From: Stentor coeruleus
Taxonomy: Eukaryota; Ciliophora; Heterotrichea; Heterotrichida; Stentoridae
Direction: 5' to 3'
Length of the DNA: 64,000 bases
Assembly: GCA_001970955.1 (NCBI GenBank)
Contig: MPUH01000327.1
Span: 1 to 64,000, forward strand
Shown here in pieces: positions 45,601 through 55,630 of this stretch. Every line of letters starts with the position of its first letter. The stretch's first letter is position 1. The notes beneath the pieces are model-generated. The model was not told the origin of the DNA. It was given only the letters and a program-made list of their open reading frames with translations, and searched no databases. A program made the translations under genes and the position numbers.

Positions 45601-45815
45601 TTAATATTAAGCAAACGCTAATCACCCCTTCGATAAATGAGTCTATATTTTTACTTAATATTATAGCTTGCTCAGCTATTAAAATGATGAATAAAGAAAA
45701 TGATTTGATACATCTTGCTTATATTGGAACATTGAGTGTTTTTGTTTCTAGTGTATGCTTGTTTGCCCAATTCACTATGAATTTTAGAATGGTAAGACAT
45801 TTTAAAGCAAATTAA
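42648..45815 (+). CDS. Proton-translocating NAD(P)+ transhydrogenase, protist domain order
   Basis: 1,006 residues after collapsing the 147-nt duplicated join at 42821. Order: N-terminal membrane helices equivalent to PntB (about residues 5-265), the NADP(H)-binding domain III (PGLGIYNEQVAAF, PTAGSFPGHIDLLL, VIGANDIVNPNT, LKRTPFGRGY), then domain I equivalent to PntA (GVPVERITSENRVAITP, GCIVKAIDTRNAVREEVENL with VIGAGAAGQAA before it, DLVAEKGGNC), then four C-terminal helices. This permuted order (dIIb-dIII-dI-dIIa) is the one known from Entamoeba and apicomplexans, unlike animals (dI-dII-dIII) or bacteria (two subunits). It uses the proton gradient to drive NADPH formation from NADH, in mitochondria or a related membrane. 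No clear presequence is visible. Confidence 0.93.
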   Translation: MDEKPFVAGACLGSAVLFVLAINGLTSPESAKRGNWFGLFAMLVAILVSLISDQDINXTCLGSAVLFVLAINGLTSPESAKRGNWLGLFAMLVAILVSLISDQDINYIRFLPAFYIGTAVGILLAVQVSLAKTLPLLAFTQFLISINCLLVFYGILESKGTFSLIQMIEMILILFSACTGCVASFVVFCKLSGCFVSRPFRIFGVFRFVLVGISIFGTISAGIIIVVLPEYLKICWICVCICGGIYGCITAVTIGGPDIPMFIGFLNFFIGVSVLCIGFYESFLLMVIVGAMSSCSGLGLGYKLSKLINRNFLKIVFWGFGIEDESEISNMCSHPGDKIEVKAIIKTIQTSTSIAIIPGLGIYNEQVAAFSIELANALVENDRKVTIYTHPTAGSFPGHIDLLLQRTQCKVPIIPVNDFNIDFKNTDLALVIGANDIVNPNTPDHSTCGFPVLRVWECKQVIVLKRTPFGRGYLDYENPLFHRANTKILFGRIGESLQLILRELKNPRYHIETIQEPDDTFIVSETPLLKDVPKNAMTIGVPVERITSENRVAITPSIVPLLRELGFHVKVERSAGLRAGYFDINYTEAGAEIVGDYDVWDSDIILKVRKIEGSEEDKLDNVKMITSLVSPSHHTQWLDSIAHKYRQLTYIAMDCVPRTIRARRLDCITSTGALCGYRAVVEAFQVFSRCPKPMVTAAGKIPATQVLVIGAGAAGQAAIGHCKSLGCIVKAIDTRNAVREEVENLGGKFLPVVVKEGNTGDSYNRTEAYIHAQYELIKNTARYADIIICTALMSGHPAPKLVTEDIVKEMKPGSVIVDLVAEKGGNCALTQVGKRIITENGVCIIGFTDWPSRVAPQASEMYASHLFHLLKEIGGSNHFFIDANDELIGSMVVVKDGKMMWYMRPSTFSTALVMTGKIVARLPIPIIAADRTKTSIWPQIDFMFYFLLIFILLLAISYGTYNEGSFMAYVLLLIMSGLIGLYTELNIKQTLITPSINESIFLLNIIACSAIKMMNKENDLIHLAYIGTLSVFVSSVCLFAQFTMNFRMVRHFKAN
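42676..42967. repeat. Unmerged contig overlap around N42821, inside transhydrogenase
   Basis: 145 bp at 42676-42820 recur at 42823-42967. The copies differ at two sites (GAATTGGTTTGG versus GAACTGGCTTGG), one silent (AAT/AAC) and one Phe/Leu, so the joined contigs represent different alleles. Because 147 nt is a multiple of 3, the raw frame stays open and falsely duplicates two transmembrane helices. Confidence 0.93.
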
Positions 45816-46637
45816 GTTAGAGTAGTAATAGAAATAAGTATCCTTTATGAATATTTATGAAATAATATTGGTTTTTTTTATTGGGAAGTGGAGGGTTTAG
45901 GATTTATAATAAAAGGAATGCAAATTTTTGCGGTTTATGGAATTGGAAATTTTTAGGTATTTTTTTCATGGGATATTGTATTTTGGATTTTTTTTTTGAA
46001 TATTTTTGAAGTCTTGCAATTATTTTTAACTTAGAAGATAATTATCCTTGGAATTTTATTTCAAACTGATGATTAGATTTAATGATTTTATTAAACATAG
46101 GTTTTGGATAAAAGCCAGCACTTTGTGGTAATTATTTATTTCATTCAATAATTTTAATTATTTCAAAACAATTTGTATTTTCCACACCGAATCCTATAAT
46201 AATTTTTTTTACTATTTAAATTTCATAATTACAAAACAATAATCATTTTATATGCCTACAATACTCANATAATTATTTATTTCATTCAATAATTTTAATT
46301 ATTTCAAACACAATTTGTATTTTCCACACCGAATCCTATAATAATTTTTTTACTATTTAAATTTCATAATTACAAAACAATAATCATTTTATATGCCTAC
46401 AATACTCATAAGCTTTTCACATATTCCTCCCATCAAATCATCATTATAAAATCCTCACATCCATACCATATAAAAATCCATATTAATCTCTAACAAAACC
46501 CTAAAAAATAAACTCAATATAAAATCCCATAATAAAAACTAAATTCAAAACACATTCACATGCATTTCAAAATATCAAAACTCCTAAACTACATCAATAA
46601 AAAAAAAACTTAAATTATATACGGTTAATATAAATAT
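45816..46637. other. Intergenic, 0.8 kb, with assembly join
   Basis: 45820-46010 is G/T-rich (3' flank of transhydrogenase), 46390-46600 is C-rich and G-poor (5' flank of INTS3). No gene or RNA recognised. Confidence 0.5.
46130..46406. repeat. Unmerged contig overlap around N46268
   Basis: About 138 bp ending at 46267 recur after N46268. The copies differ at CAAAACAA versus CAAACACAA and in one T-run (eight versus seven), again suggesting alleles or sequencing differences. Confidence 0.88.
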
Positions 46638-49051
46638 ATGAGCTACAGCTTCCTCGATAAAATTGACATCGAGCTGTTGGACTCGAACATCCAAGAAATA
46701 GAAGATTGTTTCAACTCTACCAGATTATTAATCCGTCCAGAACTTCAAGACCCTGAAGTGCTAAAATTACTTGAGTCACGTATCAACAATGGAGACTTAG
46801 AAAGAATTAGCAAAGGTCTAGTCTACGGAATATTAGCAGGTATGGATTGGACCAAGTTTTTATTCATAGGAAATCAAGACCTTCTTCATTCATCTTGTAT
46901 CACATTTGCCAGTCTTGTCCCAGTGCTGAAATCAAGACATATCGGCATGGGTTTATTCACAAAACTCTGGAAAGTAAACTGTAGTGGTTTTAATGACTTA
47001 TTTCTAACTTTTCTTAGAACCTACGACTTTGTCTATGAACTGAAAAGTGAATTAGACTGGGTTTGTAATAGTCCTTTTTTAAGTTTGATTTTCTATAAGA
47101 TCATAAGACAAGCAACAATAGCAGCAAGTGAAGGTTCACCAGCATTATCAGATTACACATATCTTATGACTTATCTTTGGAGACATAAAAGAGATAGTTG
47201 TTTAGCTATAGGTAGGGATCTTATGAGAATAATCAGCCCTTTATCAGAAGTTAATGGTCTAGAACTTATATGGAATGATCTGTTTTCTCCAAGTAGAGAT
47301 GGTTCACCATTATATTGGTCATTATTATGTACACCAACTCATCCAAGATTTCATTCAGTGTTATTAGTCCCATCATTAGAAAGTAAATTAGTTTATGTTA
47401 TAGAAAACGCAAGTTCATCTAATTATACAAGATATTTGAAATGGATAATTGAAACATATGATGAAAATATAATCGCTGATGTTGTTAGGTTTATCACAAC
47501 TTTTCCATCTAGTGTTGAGTCTACACCAAGATGGCAGATAATAGCATGTCTTTTAACTTGTACAAGTGACCATCAATTACAAGCTAATATAAAACAAGCT
47601 TTGATATTTGATTGTCTTTTTTATAACCAACAAGATCAAGTTTGTAATATAGAGCCTTTAATGAGTATATTGAAATTTTCTATAAGCCGGGTGCCTCAGG
47701 TTGCAGAGGAAATTTTAGAGTTTTTGTTTTCTTCTGCTGAACTTTATGATAAAAGATCAGTTGCTGGGATGATGAGAAGTTTAAGAGAATGTTTTACTAT
47801 AGCATATTATCATAGGCTTATACCTAATTTGGAAAGTATTATGTCTGANCTATAGCATATTATCATAGGCTTATACCTAATTTGGAAAGTATTATGTCTG
47901 ATGAGAGAATTGATAGTTCAATTAGAGGAAGGCTTAGTGATTTGTGGGATTCTAGCTGTAGTAGTAGTGAACCTTCACAATCACCTATACATGATGAAGA
48001 AACACCACCTAATACCCCAAGGTCTTATGAGATTATTGGTGAATTGAGTAATGATTTTACAATTGATCCAAGTTTTGAGAAGCTTATGCAGATATTAGAG
48101 AAAAACTCTGTTACTAAAGAACTTGCTGTTTATGTTTTGAAGTGTATTTCACATGAGTTTATTATACCAATTGTCCCTGAACTTCATAGGAATTCGGTTT
48201 TTTATCAGATTTTTGCCAAGGCAGAACAGGATGAGAAACTCATGGAATTGCTTAAGTTGTTAACTGGGCTTGATAATGGGATTGGTATAAGGTTACTGAT
48301 TTATACTATACAGACCAAAACGAACCTTTATTTCCGTTTTGAGTATAATTTGGAAAAAGACTTGAAAGCTTGTAATGATGAGGTGTCTTTAGATACTTTA
48401 AACTGGATTTTCCCTTCGTTGCTACAGAAACAAAAAATCACCCCGAAAATACTTAGTCTTTTCCTCTCATCAGCAACTCCTGAGCTGTTTTTTCACACAG
48501 AACTCGAACTTAGATTCAACAACTACAAACTCTTAACTTCTTGTTTAGATGAAGCACTTTCTCTATCAGTCAACATGTCTTCTACAGAAAAAATCTACCT
48601 CTGGCGTCTTATAACAGCTGAAATTCCTATATCAAAAACTCAATTTCTCATAGATTTTTGCACATCTTCATATTCATCTGAAAACTGGTCTGGTCTTTTA
48701 GATTATTTTAGAGTTTATAGTTCACAAATTACTATAGAAATTGTTCAGATTGTCTTGACATTACCTTTACATCTTTGTAGTACAGTTGCAGTGATGATTA
48801 GTAGGGTTAGTTTTATTACGGTAATATAGAATTAGATTGAAGAAGCTATTTTACGTTTACTTTTCCCTACAAATATGACTTGTGTTTCACATATGAAATA
48901 TTGGTTTAAAAATAAACTCCCGATTTTCAGTGTAGTCTTGCAAGAGAAGGTTCAGGAAGGAGTGGCTAAAGCGTTGCAAGGAATGAATACTGATGCTGTT
49001 GAAGAGTTTAATTGCTTACTGATAAACTCTAGAAAACTTTATACATTTTAA
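46638..49051 (+). CDS. INTS3: Integrator complex subunit 3
   Basis: 781 residues after collapsing the 53-nt join at N47849 and removing a 15-nt intron (48821-48835); only then is the length a multiple of three. The N-terminal half aligns with INTS3: KGLVYGILAG early, IGRDLMRIISPLSEVNGLEL, IWNDLF, PSLESKLVYVIENA, YLKWIIETY, PRWQIIACLLTC and NIEPLMSILKFS, matching the human RDLVRLLQ, LWKD, ETKLLFM, PRWAIIGWLLT and NIEPAILVMHHS order. A Ser/Pro/Glu-rich linker (about residues 405-450) separates it from a helical C-terminal half that is shorter than in animals (1,043 residues). INTS3 belongs to the nuclear Integrator complex, which cleaves snRNA and paused Pol II transcripts, and also to the SOSS DNA-repair complex. 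The raw sequence shows two broken frames only because of the join. Confidence 0.88.
47797..47901. repeat. Unmerged contig overlap around N47849, inside INTS3
   Basis: 52 bp at 47797-47848 recur at 47850-47901. Removing 53 positions restores continuous reading NLESIMSDERIDSSIRGR. Confidence 0.93.
48821..48835 (+). other. 15-nt intron of INTS3
   Basis: GTAATATAGAATTAG between TTTATTACG and ATTGAAGAA. GT-AG, A at position 10, contains in-frame TAG; the frame continues for 71 more codons. Confidence 0.9.
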
Positions 49052-49182
49052 TAGATAGATTATATAATACTATAAGTTATGTATGAATTTTTATGTAGAT
49101 ATTTATATGGAAATTTTTTTAGGTAGATTATTAAGAAAATTACTTAACAAACTAGCTTTTTCAAAACACTTTTTATATTAAA

Positions 49183-50040
49183 CTACTGATTAATCTTAAG
49201 TCTAAACCCGAACTCAGCCTTAGGATCACCAAGATTAAATTGCGAAGCTGTAACTAAAGTAAACTTCTCACAAACCTTATGTCTTAAACTAAAAGCCAAA
49301 TTTGCACTTTGATCAAGTCTAGCCTTAAAAACACTATTATCCGCAGCTAAATACTGTAACCCAAGTTTAACCTCAGAGTCTCCTCCTTTAGCATAAGTCA
49401 CTCCAGCAGCAAGTTTTAGCTTTGAACACCAGTTATAAAGTGCAGAAAGCCCAACATTCCCAAAGTTATAACTTTTCTTATCAGTACTAATATGCTTTAA
49501 TACAACTCTAAAGTTATCCTCATACCACCAAAAAGCAGTGTTATAAGCTGTTAATCTTTTAGCTTGTGAATCGAAAGCCAAATCAACACCAAGACCTTTA
49601 CCAGGTTTGATTTCTCCAACAACACTAGCTTTAACAAGCATTTCTTCAGTGACAGCAACTTTAGATTTTAGTTTATCAGATGTATATTCAACTGAAGCTG
49701 TGAGTTTTTTAGCATCAGTTTTCCCATTGATTTCCCCTTCAACTTTACCTTTAAACTTTTTATAAGAAGCTGGCATAAGTTCAAGCATGACCTTAAACAA
49801 ATTCGTGGACAAGAATTCTTCTTTAAAAGTTAATTGGCTTGATTTGTAGTGGAAATATGCTGAAGATGAGTTTTGGGCATCAGCAGAAGCATTGGGGTAT
49901 TTAAAGGAGCTTTTGAAATTTATTCCCTGAGGCATTTTAGCGTATAAACCTATTGCAGCAAGTTGTCCAAAGCAAAACCCTTTTTTAACCAAGTCTTCTT
50001 GTTGCTTGGAGAGATTAGAATAGCTTTCAATTCCAACCAT
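49183..50040 (-). CDS. Mitochondrial outer-membrane porin, VDAC
   Basis: 285 residues from the ATG complementary to 50038-50040. The frame is open further to 50067, but only from a non-ATG codon, so the shorter start matches the usual ~283-residue length. The protein alternates polar and hydrophobic residues through about 19 short beta strands, with an N-terminal amphipathic stretch (SYSNLSKQQEDLVKKGFCFG). Typical porin phrases include KASVVGEIKPGKGLGVDLAF, GNVGLSALYNW and LGLQYLAADNSVFKARLD, ending with a final strand AEFGFRLKINQ carrying the hydrophobic/aromatic sorting signal. It forms the metabolite channel of the mitochondrial outer membrane. Intronless, tail-to-tail with INTS3. Confidence 0.88.
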   Translation of the reverse strand: MVGIESYSNLSKQQEDLVKKGFCFGQLAAIGLYAKMPQGINFKSSFKYPNASADAQNSSSAYFHYKSSQLTFKEEFLSTNLFKVMLELMPASYKKFKGKVEGEINGKTDAKKLTASVEYTSDKLKSKVAVTEEMLVKASVVGEIKPGKGLGVDLAFDSQAKRLTAYNTAFWWYEDNFRVVLKHISTDKKSYNFGNVGLSALYNWCSKLKLAAGVTYAKGGDSEVKLGLQYLAADNSVFKARLDQSANLAFSLRHKVCEKFTLVTASQFNLGDPKAEFGFRLKINQ

Positions 50041-50158
50041 TTTTGTAAGCCACCAAAAACTCACCAATCGTTATGTGAAATCATAGCCTACATTGTCAAA
50101 CAAAGTTTATAATAAATATATTTATAAGTATATACAAAAATTGAAGATAAAGGCTAAA

Positions 50159-50614
50159 TTAACTTACTAAAGCTGAAGCTGTTGCTGAGTTATATCTCCA
50201 GTTAGCAGGGAGCTTTTTTGTGCGTTTATAGTACCTAGCAAGTCTGTGGATTCTGGACTCGATCAGAATAAGTCTAAATTTGCTATCTTTGTCTTTTCTG
50301 AACTTTTCCAAGTGTTTTCTTACAGACACGGCTTTTTTGATGAGATTGTAAAGGTCTTCTGGGATTTCGGGGGCGATGCCATTTTTCTTAAGGATTCTCA
50401 GGATCTTGGCTCCTGTGATAGATTTCACTTGGGGAATGCCGGCAGTATCTCTGAGGATCACACCAATTTGTGAAGGATAAAGACCTTTTCTTGCTAATTT
50501 TACGATGTGCTCGCTGACTTCTTGACCTGAAACTTTCAGCCAGGTAGGAGGAGCACGCTTGTAAGGCAAGGCTGAAGCCGCAATACCTTTACCATCTGAG
50601 TGCATTCTTCCCAT
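50159..50614 (-). CDS. RPS13: 40S ribosomal protein S13 (uS15)
   Basis: 151 residues, the standard eukaryotic length, beginning [20 protein letters not shown]. It carries the family's S15/S13 features: [26 protein letters not shown], then the S15 helix bundle [22 protein letters not shown] and [17 protein letters not shown]. It sits at the 40S platform near the bridge to 60S. The gene is intronless with synonymous positions less AT-biased than in neighbours, as expected for a highly expressed gene. Its 5' flank (50640-51060) is strongly G-rich on the plus strand, i.e. C-rich on the sense strand. Confidence 0.96.
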   Translation of the reverse strand: MGRMHSDGKGIAASALPYKRAPPTWLKVSGQEVSEHIVKLARKGLYPSQIGVILRDTAGIPQVKSITGAKILRILKKNGIAPEIPEDLYNLIKKAVSVRKHLEKFRKDKDSKFRLILIESRIHRLARYYKRTKKLPANWRYNSATASALVS

Positions 50615-51223
50615 TTTTATTACCAGCCACTATAACTTTTTGGATTTTTGTATGAGATTTGATTGAGATTTAAGTTTTTGTTGGGAGAATTTTTGTATGA
50701 GGAAGACTTTTGTGTTGAAATAGTTTGATGGGAATGATTTTTTTGGGATGATTGTGTTGGAATAAAGGTTGAGATAAGGTTTTTTTGGAAAAGGTAGAGG
50801 TATTAGGTGTATGGAAGTTTTTAAGAAGAGGAGATTAGGATTTTAGTTATGATAAATTTGTGTGAGGATTAGAGGAATTTTTTAGTTGAGAGTGAATTAT
50901 ATGATTTTAATTGGAGTTAGTGGGTGTAATGGAAATTATGTAATTGTTTTGGGGTATTTAGATAGGTGTACTGTGGTTTTGGAAGAAAATGTGATGAATT
51001 TTAATTTAGAATTGTAAGTGAAATAATTCATTTGTGTGTTGAGTGATGAGAAATTAAGGTTTGATGGTTTTTTGAATGGTTAGTTTAATTTTGATTCCTT
51101 ATAACTAAATTAATTTTCATCTATGCATCCCTAACCTATTTCAACAATAAAAAATTATTTTCTCAATAAAAACTTTCTATTTTCATATCATAATAAAAAT
51201 CTTACTTCCCTATAAAATATAAA
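50615..51223. other. Divergent intergenic region with sharp GC-skew switch
   Basis: 50640-51080 is G-rich, C-poor on the plus strand (5' flank of RPS13 on minus); from about 51095 it becomes C-rich, G-poor (5' flank of the plus gene at 51224). No gene or RNA recognised. Confidence 0.55.
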
Positions 51224-51748
51224 ATGCACAAGTACATCACAGAAAAGTCTCACACTTCTAATTGGAAAAAAAACTTATCATCACAAATTGGTTTAAAGGT
51301 TTTTAAAAATCAACGGAGAGCTAAACCACACTTAGCAGAAGCTTTAGCATCAGAAAGAAAAGAAAGCATTTATGACTATCGAGCAATTGCAGCAAGTTGT
51401 CATAATTTAAATATAGGCAGCCCTAAAGTAAATTCACCAACTTTCTCTGCTGAAAAGTCAAAAAGCACAAAAAAACTCGATATGCTTTTATCGAAAATTT
51501 CAAATCCTCCTGAGACAAAAAATCTAAAAAATAATGAGCATTTTTTTAGAAGAAGTATTACAAAAAGCATTCAAAATTTAGAAAATGCTGAAGTTCCTGA
51601 CTTTAAAGAACAGAAGGATATTATTAAGAACTTTAGTGAAAGTGTAAAAACAAATATGTTTAGTATTACAAAGAATGGAATCAAATTCAGAGTTAATCAT
51701 TTGAGAAGACAGATTAATGCAGGATTTAATAGAAAGGGTGATAGATAA
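51224..51748 (+). CDS. Unknown small basic protein, 174 aa
   Basis: I do not recognise it. It is rich in Lys, Ser and Asn, with no signal peptide or membrane segment. It has mostly polar, probably helical sequence, with a short Ala-rich motif early (HLAEALASERKESIYDYRAI) and a basic C-terminus (FRVNHLRRQINAGFNRKGDR). The ATG follows a C-rich leader like other 5' flanks here, and the frame is the only long one in the region, so a real gene is likely. Nothing in the context gives a function. Confidence 0.6.
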   Translation: MHKYITEKSHTSNWKKNLSSQIGLKVFKNQRRAKPHLAEALASERKESIYDYRAIAASCHNLNIGSPKVNSPTFSAEKSKSTKKLDMLLSKISNPPETKNLKNNEHFFRRSITKSIQNLENAEVPDFKEQKDIIKNFSESVKTNMFSITKNGIKFRVNHLRRQINAGFNRKGDR

Positions 51749-52252
51749 TGTAATGGTAAATAAAATTGTTTGCAATCAGAAAAGTATTAGATTAAGTTTA
51801 AGTAGTGTTACTTTAAAAGTTATTTTTGGAATATATACCATTAGTTTACAATTAAAATTGCAATGTTTTATATCTCACACTCAAATAGAATCAGGAAATT
51901 TTTGTGATTTAGAGAGGTCATATATTTAGAATCAATAGTATAGAAAACAATTTGTAAGTAATTATATTATAAACTTATTTAAATCTCTTAAAGTAATAAA
52001 TTTTAAAACTTTACCAAACTTTATTTTTATAAAATAATTTATGCGAGTATCAACATTAAAACCTTTATTTCTTGACAAACCCTCTTCTCCAACACCTTAA
52101 AAATCTTAAATTTCCTCAACCATCCAACTTCCACAAACTTCATTCATCATATTTTCATTACAATTTTCACAAATCATTTACTATCATCATTTTTATTCCT
52201 ACCCAAAAACCCTTTCCATCTTATTAACTACAAGTCTTACCTTCTCAGTCAG
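51749..52252. other. Convergent intergenic region, nothing recognised
   Basis: AT-rich spacer. 52060-52240 is C-rich and G-poor on the plus strand, matching the 3' flank of the minus-strand RRM gene. Confidence 0.5.
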
Positions 52253-53503
52253 TTATGGGTTAAAATTATTGGTATTATTTGGCAAAGATAAAACAGTTTT
52301 CACATAAACTCCAGAGTGACAACTTACTTCTTCATCTTTGTTTATATAAGAACCAGGGTGTTCATAAAGTAAATAGCAATTCTGAGCTGTATCTGAAGAA
52401 GGTGCATCTGTATCTGTAATTTCCCCATCTTCAACAGTACCTGAAACAGAGCTAATAAGTGATCTTGCATCTTCTGATTCATCATGTGGGTCAGTAAGTC
52501 TTAATATTTTAAGGCATCCAGGCTGTAAAAGCATTTTCCTTCTTTTTCTATATTCATGAAATACAATATCTAAAGAAAGTTCAGGGTTTTTAAATATTGA
52601 AGAATATGGATGGAGGTCAGCTTTACCGAGGAGTCCTGAGGTTTTATAGCTTTTTATGATCTTGTCAGCTTCACATATAGACTTGACTATAACTAATGTG
52701 CATATTTCTCCATTGAATTCTCTAGGCTGCTCGGCTCGTATACAAAGTCCAGAAAACTTTTCTTCAATTTCGCGTTTTGTCGTGTTTCGGTGTAAGCCTC
52801 TGAGTATTACAGATGTCCATTCAAGCCCTGAGTCTAAAACCTGATATGTGAACCATCGGACACTCATAGAAATTTGTGCTCCTGGTATTCTTTGAAGTTT
52901 GGACCCTAAACGACCTCTTCTTTCATATTTAGATAGTTTGTTATACATCGAGGAAGCTAAATATCAACTACCTTCTTCTAAACTGGAAAAATATACTATC
53001 CCACAGTGTATAAACCCTGACTCTGATGCAAAGTCTACAGGTACAAATTTTACAACCCCAGAGCCCATCTTCATAAGAATGCTTTTCGCTTGATAAATTG
53101 ACAACCTTTTGTCAAGATTAAATATTATCAAAGCAGGTGGATGATATCGGGTATGAGTTGATGCATCCTACTTATAAAATACAGTAATATTTGTATATTG
53201 ACTATCTAAAATACTTTCTGTCACTTGACGTATTGATGGGAAACAAATTTCATCTTCAGATCCTTCCTCGCTACTTCCTGGATCAGCTATAAATGTAGGA
53301 TGTGGACCAAATGATCCTAAACGATGTGCAACGGATTTCCAGCTTTGTGAAGATGCATGCATAAGACTTGGACGACTATAGGACTGGTTTACGATTTTCG
53401 AGTAGTTTTTTGCGTCTATTGGATTACAAAATGCATTGGCTTGATCTAGTAATTTGTCTAATTCTGTCTCCATGTATAAAGAAATATTATTATTTTTGGT
53501 CAT
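52253..53503 (-). CDS. RNA-binding protein with two RRM-like domains, three exons
   Basis: 406 residues after removing two 15-nt introns (53168-53182 and 52957-52971), both containing in-frame stops. Exon 1 encodes a Ser/Glu-rich start with SSEEGSEDEICFPS. Exon 2 and the start of exon 3 encode the first RRM-like fold (PPALIIFNLDKRLSIYQAKS at RNP2 and helix 1, then FIHCGIVYFSSLEEASSMYN at the RNP1/helix 2 position). The second is WTSVILRGLHRNTTKREIEE followed by CTLVIVKSICEADKIIKSY. The RNP aromatic residues are only partly kept, so the RRMs are divergent. The tail is acidic and Ser/Asp-rich (EDGEITDTDAPSSDTA). Specific RNA target unknown; nuclear RNA processing is a reasonable guess. Confidence 0.8.
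52957..52971 (-). other. 15-nt intron 2 of the RRM gene
   Basis: Sense GTAGTTGATATTTAG; GT-AG, A at position 10, contains in-frame TGA; splicing gives LEEASSMYNKL in frame. Confidence 0.9.
53168..53182 (-). other. 15-nt intron 1 of the RRM gene
   Basis: Sense GTATTTTATAAGTAG; GT-AG, A at position 10, ends with in-frame TAG; splicing joins YTNIT to DASTHTRYHPP. Confidence 0.9.
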
Positions 53504-54157
53504 GTATTATAAATTTTTTAAAAAGTTATGATAAGGTGGATTATGGATGATGATGGGACAAGTGTGGAGAAAATAATGTTGGTGATGAGGATTTTGTAAA
53601 ATTTTGGGTTTGATTTTAGAGGAAGTGTTGAGGGAGAATTTATGTGATAAGATTTTTTTATGGATTTTATGGGTTATGGAATTTTGTAAGTTTTTTTAGG
53701 TGTTTTGTTTTTGAGATATTGAGGGGTTTTTGTTGATAAGAAATATGGTTTGGGTAGTTTTTTGGAGGTTGATATGATGATGTAGGTTTTTTTAGAAATT
53801 TACAAAAAAACGTAACTTTATTGCATTTGTAAATTGGGTGTTATTAAAAAGTAAATTTTGATAAATTTTTAGATGTTTTGAGAAAAATATACAATTTTAG
53901 GTTTGGTATTGATATCTAATANATTTTGATAAATTTTTAGATGTTTTGAGAAAAATATACAATTTTAGGTTTGGTATTGATATCTAATATTGAATTTACT
54001 GAATTTAATAATTGTGTTTCTTGTTTGTACACTGATTAATAGTAAAAATAATTTTCAATAAATTGCAAGAGTATCTTTTAGCATTTCAAAACTATCTTGT
54101 CTATAAATATTTTTTTCGAAATTAATCCACATATTTTCATCCTAGAAAGTTAACTAA
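53504..54157. other. Intergenic, 0.65 kb, with assembly join
   Basis: 53510-53790 is G-rich on the plus strand, i.e. C-rich on the sense strand, matching a 5' flank of the RRM gene. The N at 53922 joins duplicated contig ends. No gene recognised. Confidence 0.5.
53855..53989. repeat. Unmerged contig overlap around N53922
   Basis: 67 bp at 53855-53921 recur identically at 53923-53989 around one N. Confidence 0.9.
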
Positions 54158-55630
54158 CTAAAGTTTAGCTGCGTGTACTGGGAGACCAAGACCCTGGGCT
54201 ACACGAGTGCCATACTCTGGATCACTCTTATAAAAGTGTTGGACTTGTCTTTCAGCAATCCCTTTTCTAGTGATATTCTTCATATGTCTAACAAGGTTGC
54301 CAACAATATCACTCTTGTTTTCATCATCCATAACTTTTCTAAACAATACACCTGGTTGTTCAAAATTGCAATTTGGATGAGTGTATGGGTGTCTAGCAAT
54401 CAAACCACTGACAGGTACAGGTTTTTGTCTTGCAGATGGGACTTCTTTAGGAGTTCCTTCAACTGAATTAGGTTCATAGTTAGGTTCGCCTCCATTGTTT
54501 CCATCAGTAACCATGTATCCATCTCTTTGATGATGAGCTACTCTTGCCATATAAGGACAGTTAATTGGGATTTTAGTAAAGTTACCTCCAAGTCTATGTC
54601 TATGGGTATCAGTATAAGAAAACAATCTAGCTTGAAGCATTTTATCATAAGAAGGTTCAATACCAGGTACCATCACTGCAGGGCAGAAAGCAGACTGTTC
54701 AACTTCAGCAAAATAGTTGCTAGGGTTTCTATTCAAAACCATTTTACCTACAGGGATAAGTGGGAAGTCACTATGAGGCCATACCTTAGTAACATCAAAT
54801 ATATCAAACTTATACTTTTCAGCTTGTTCTGGGGTCATGATCTGAACACAAAAAGTCCAAGTAGCTGCATTTCCATTATTAATATGATGGAACAAATCCC
54901 TTGTAGCATAATCAGGGTCTTCACCAGCAAGTTTAGCCGCTTCTGGTCCTTTAAGATTTTTCACTCCAGCATCAGTCTTAAAATGGAATTTGACAAAAAA
55001 GTCTTCTTCTTTAGCATTAACCCATTTATAAGTATGAGACCCATAACCATTCATTCTTCTAAAACCATCAGGAGTTCCTCTATTTCCAAACATATAAGTA
55101 ATCTGATGAGTTGATTCAGGGGTAAGGCTTAAGAAATCCCAGAACATATTTGCGCATTTCAAATTAGTCTTAGGATCACGTTTTTGGGTGTGAATGAAAT
55201 CAGCAAATTTCAATGGGTCTCTAATGAAAAAGATGGGAGTGTTGTTGCCGACAAAGTCCCAATTACCTTCTTCAGTATAGAATTTAACTGCAAAACCTCT
55301 TGGGTCTCTTTCAGTATCAGCTGATCCACGTTCTCCACCTACTGTAGAGACTCTTGTGAAAACTGGAGTTCTTTTTCCTACTTTTTCTAAAAATTTAGCT
55401 TTGCAGTATTTGGTGACGTCATGAGTTACCTCGAAATATCCGTGTGCCCCTGCACCTTTGGCGTGAACAACACGTTCTGGGATTCTTTCACGATCAAAAC
55501 TCGCCAGCTTGTCTATTAGGTGCACATCTTGCATTAAGATAGGCCCACGAGGTCCAGCAGTCAGTGAGTTTTGATTGTTATCTACTGGTTTACCCCAGCT
55601 GGTTGTAAGTGGACGACTTCTGTCAGCCAT
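54158..55630 (-). CDS. CAT: Peroxisomal catalase
   Basis: 490 residues, small-subunit heme catalase. The catalytic His is H56 in [17 protein letters not shown], the catalytic Asn is N129 in [16 protein letters not shown], and the heme-ligand Tyr is Y339 in [14 protein letters not shown]. The family phrases [16 protein letters not shown] and [14 protein letters not shown]-like [14 protein letters not shown] are present. It breaks down hydrogen peroxide to water and oxygen. The protein ends in AKL, a canonical PTS1 signal, so it is directed to peroxisomes. ATG complementary to 55628-55630. Synonymous sites are less AT-rich than in neighbours, as in RPS13, suggesting strong expression. Intronless; the long plus-strand frame over it (54527-55114) is antisense shadow. 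Confidence 0.97.
   Translation of the reverse strand: MADRSRPLTTSWGKPVDNNQNSLTAGPRGPILMQDVHLIDKLASFDRERIPERVVHAKGAGAHGYFEVTHDVTKYCKAKFLEKVGKRTPVFTRVSTVGGERGSADTERDPRGFAVKFYTEEGNWDFVGNNTPIFFIRDPLKFADFIHTQKRDPKTNLKCANMFWDFLSLTPESTHQITYMFGNRGTPDGFRRMNGYGSHTYKWVNAKEEDFFVKFHFKTDAGVKNLKGPEAAKLAGEDPDYATRDLFHHINNGNAATWTFCVQIMTPEQAEKYKFDIFDVTKVWPHSDFPLIPVGKMVLNRNPSNYFAEVEQSAFCPAVMVPGIEPSYDKMLQARLFSYTDTHRHRLGGNFTKIPINCPYMARVAHHQRDGYMVTDGNNGGEPNYEPNSVEGTPKEVPSARQKPVPVSGLIARHPYTHPNCNFEQPGVLFRKVMDDENKSDIVGNLVRHMKNITRKGIAERQVQHFYKSDPEYGTRVAQGLGLPVHAAKL

Noticed and set aside
50041-50067. Longer N-terminus for VDAC
   Set aside because: Would need a TTG or GTG start; the ATG at 50040 gives the usual length.
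54527-55114. 195-codon plus-strand open frame
   Set aside because: Antisense to catalase, which is certain.
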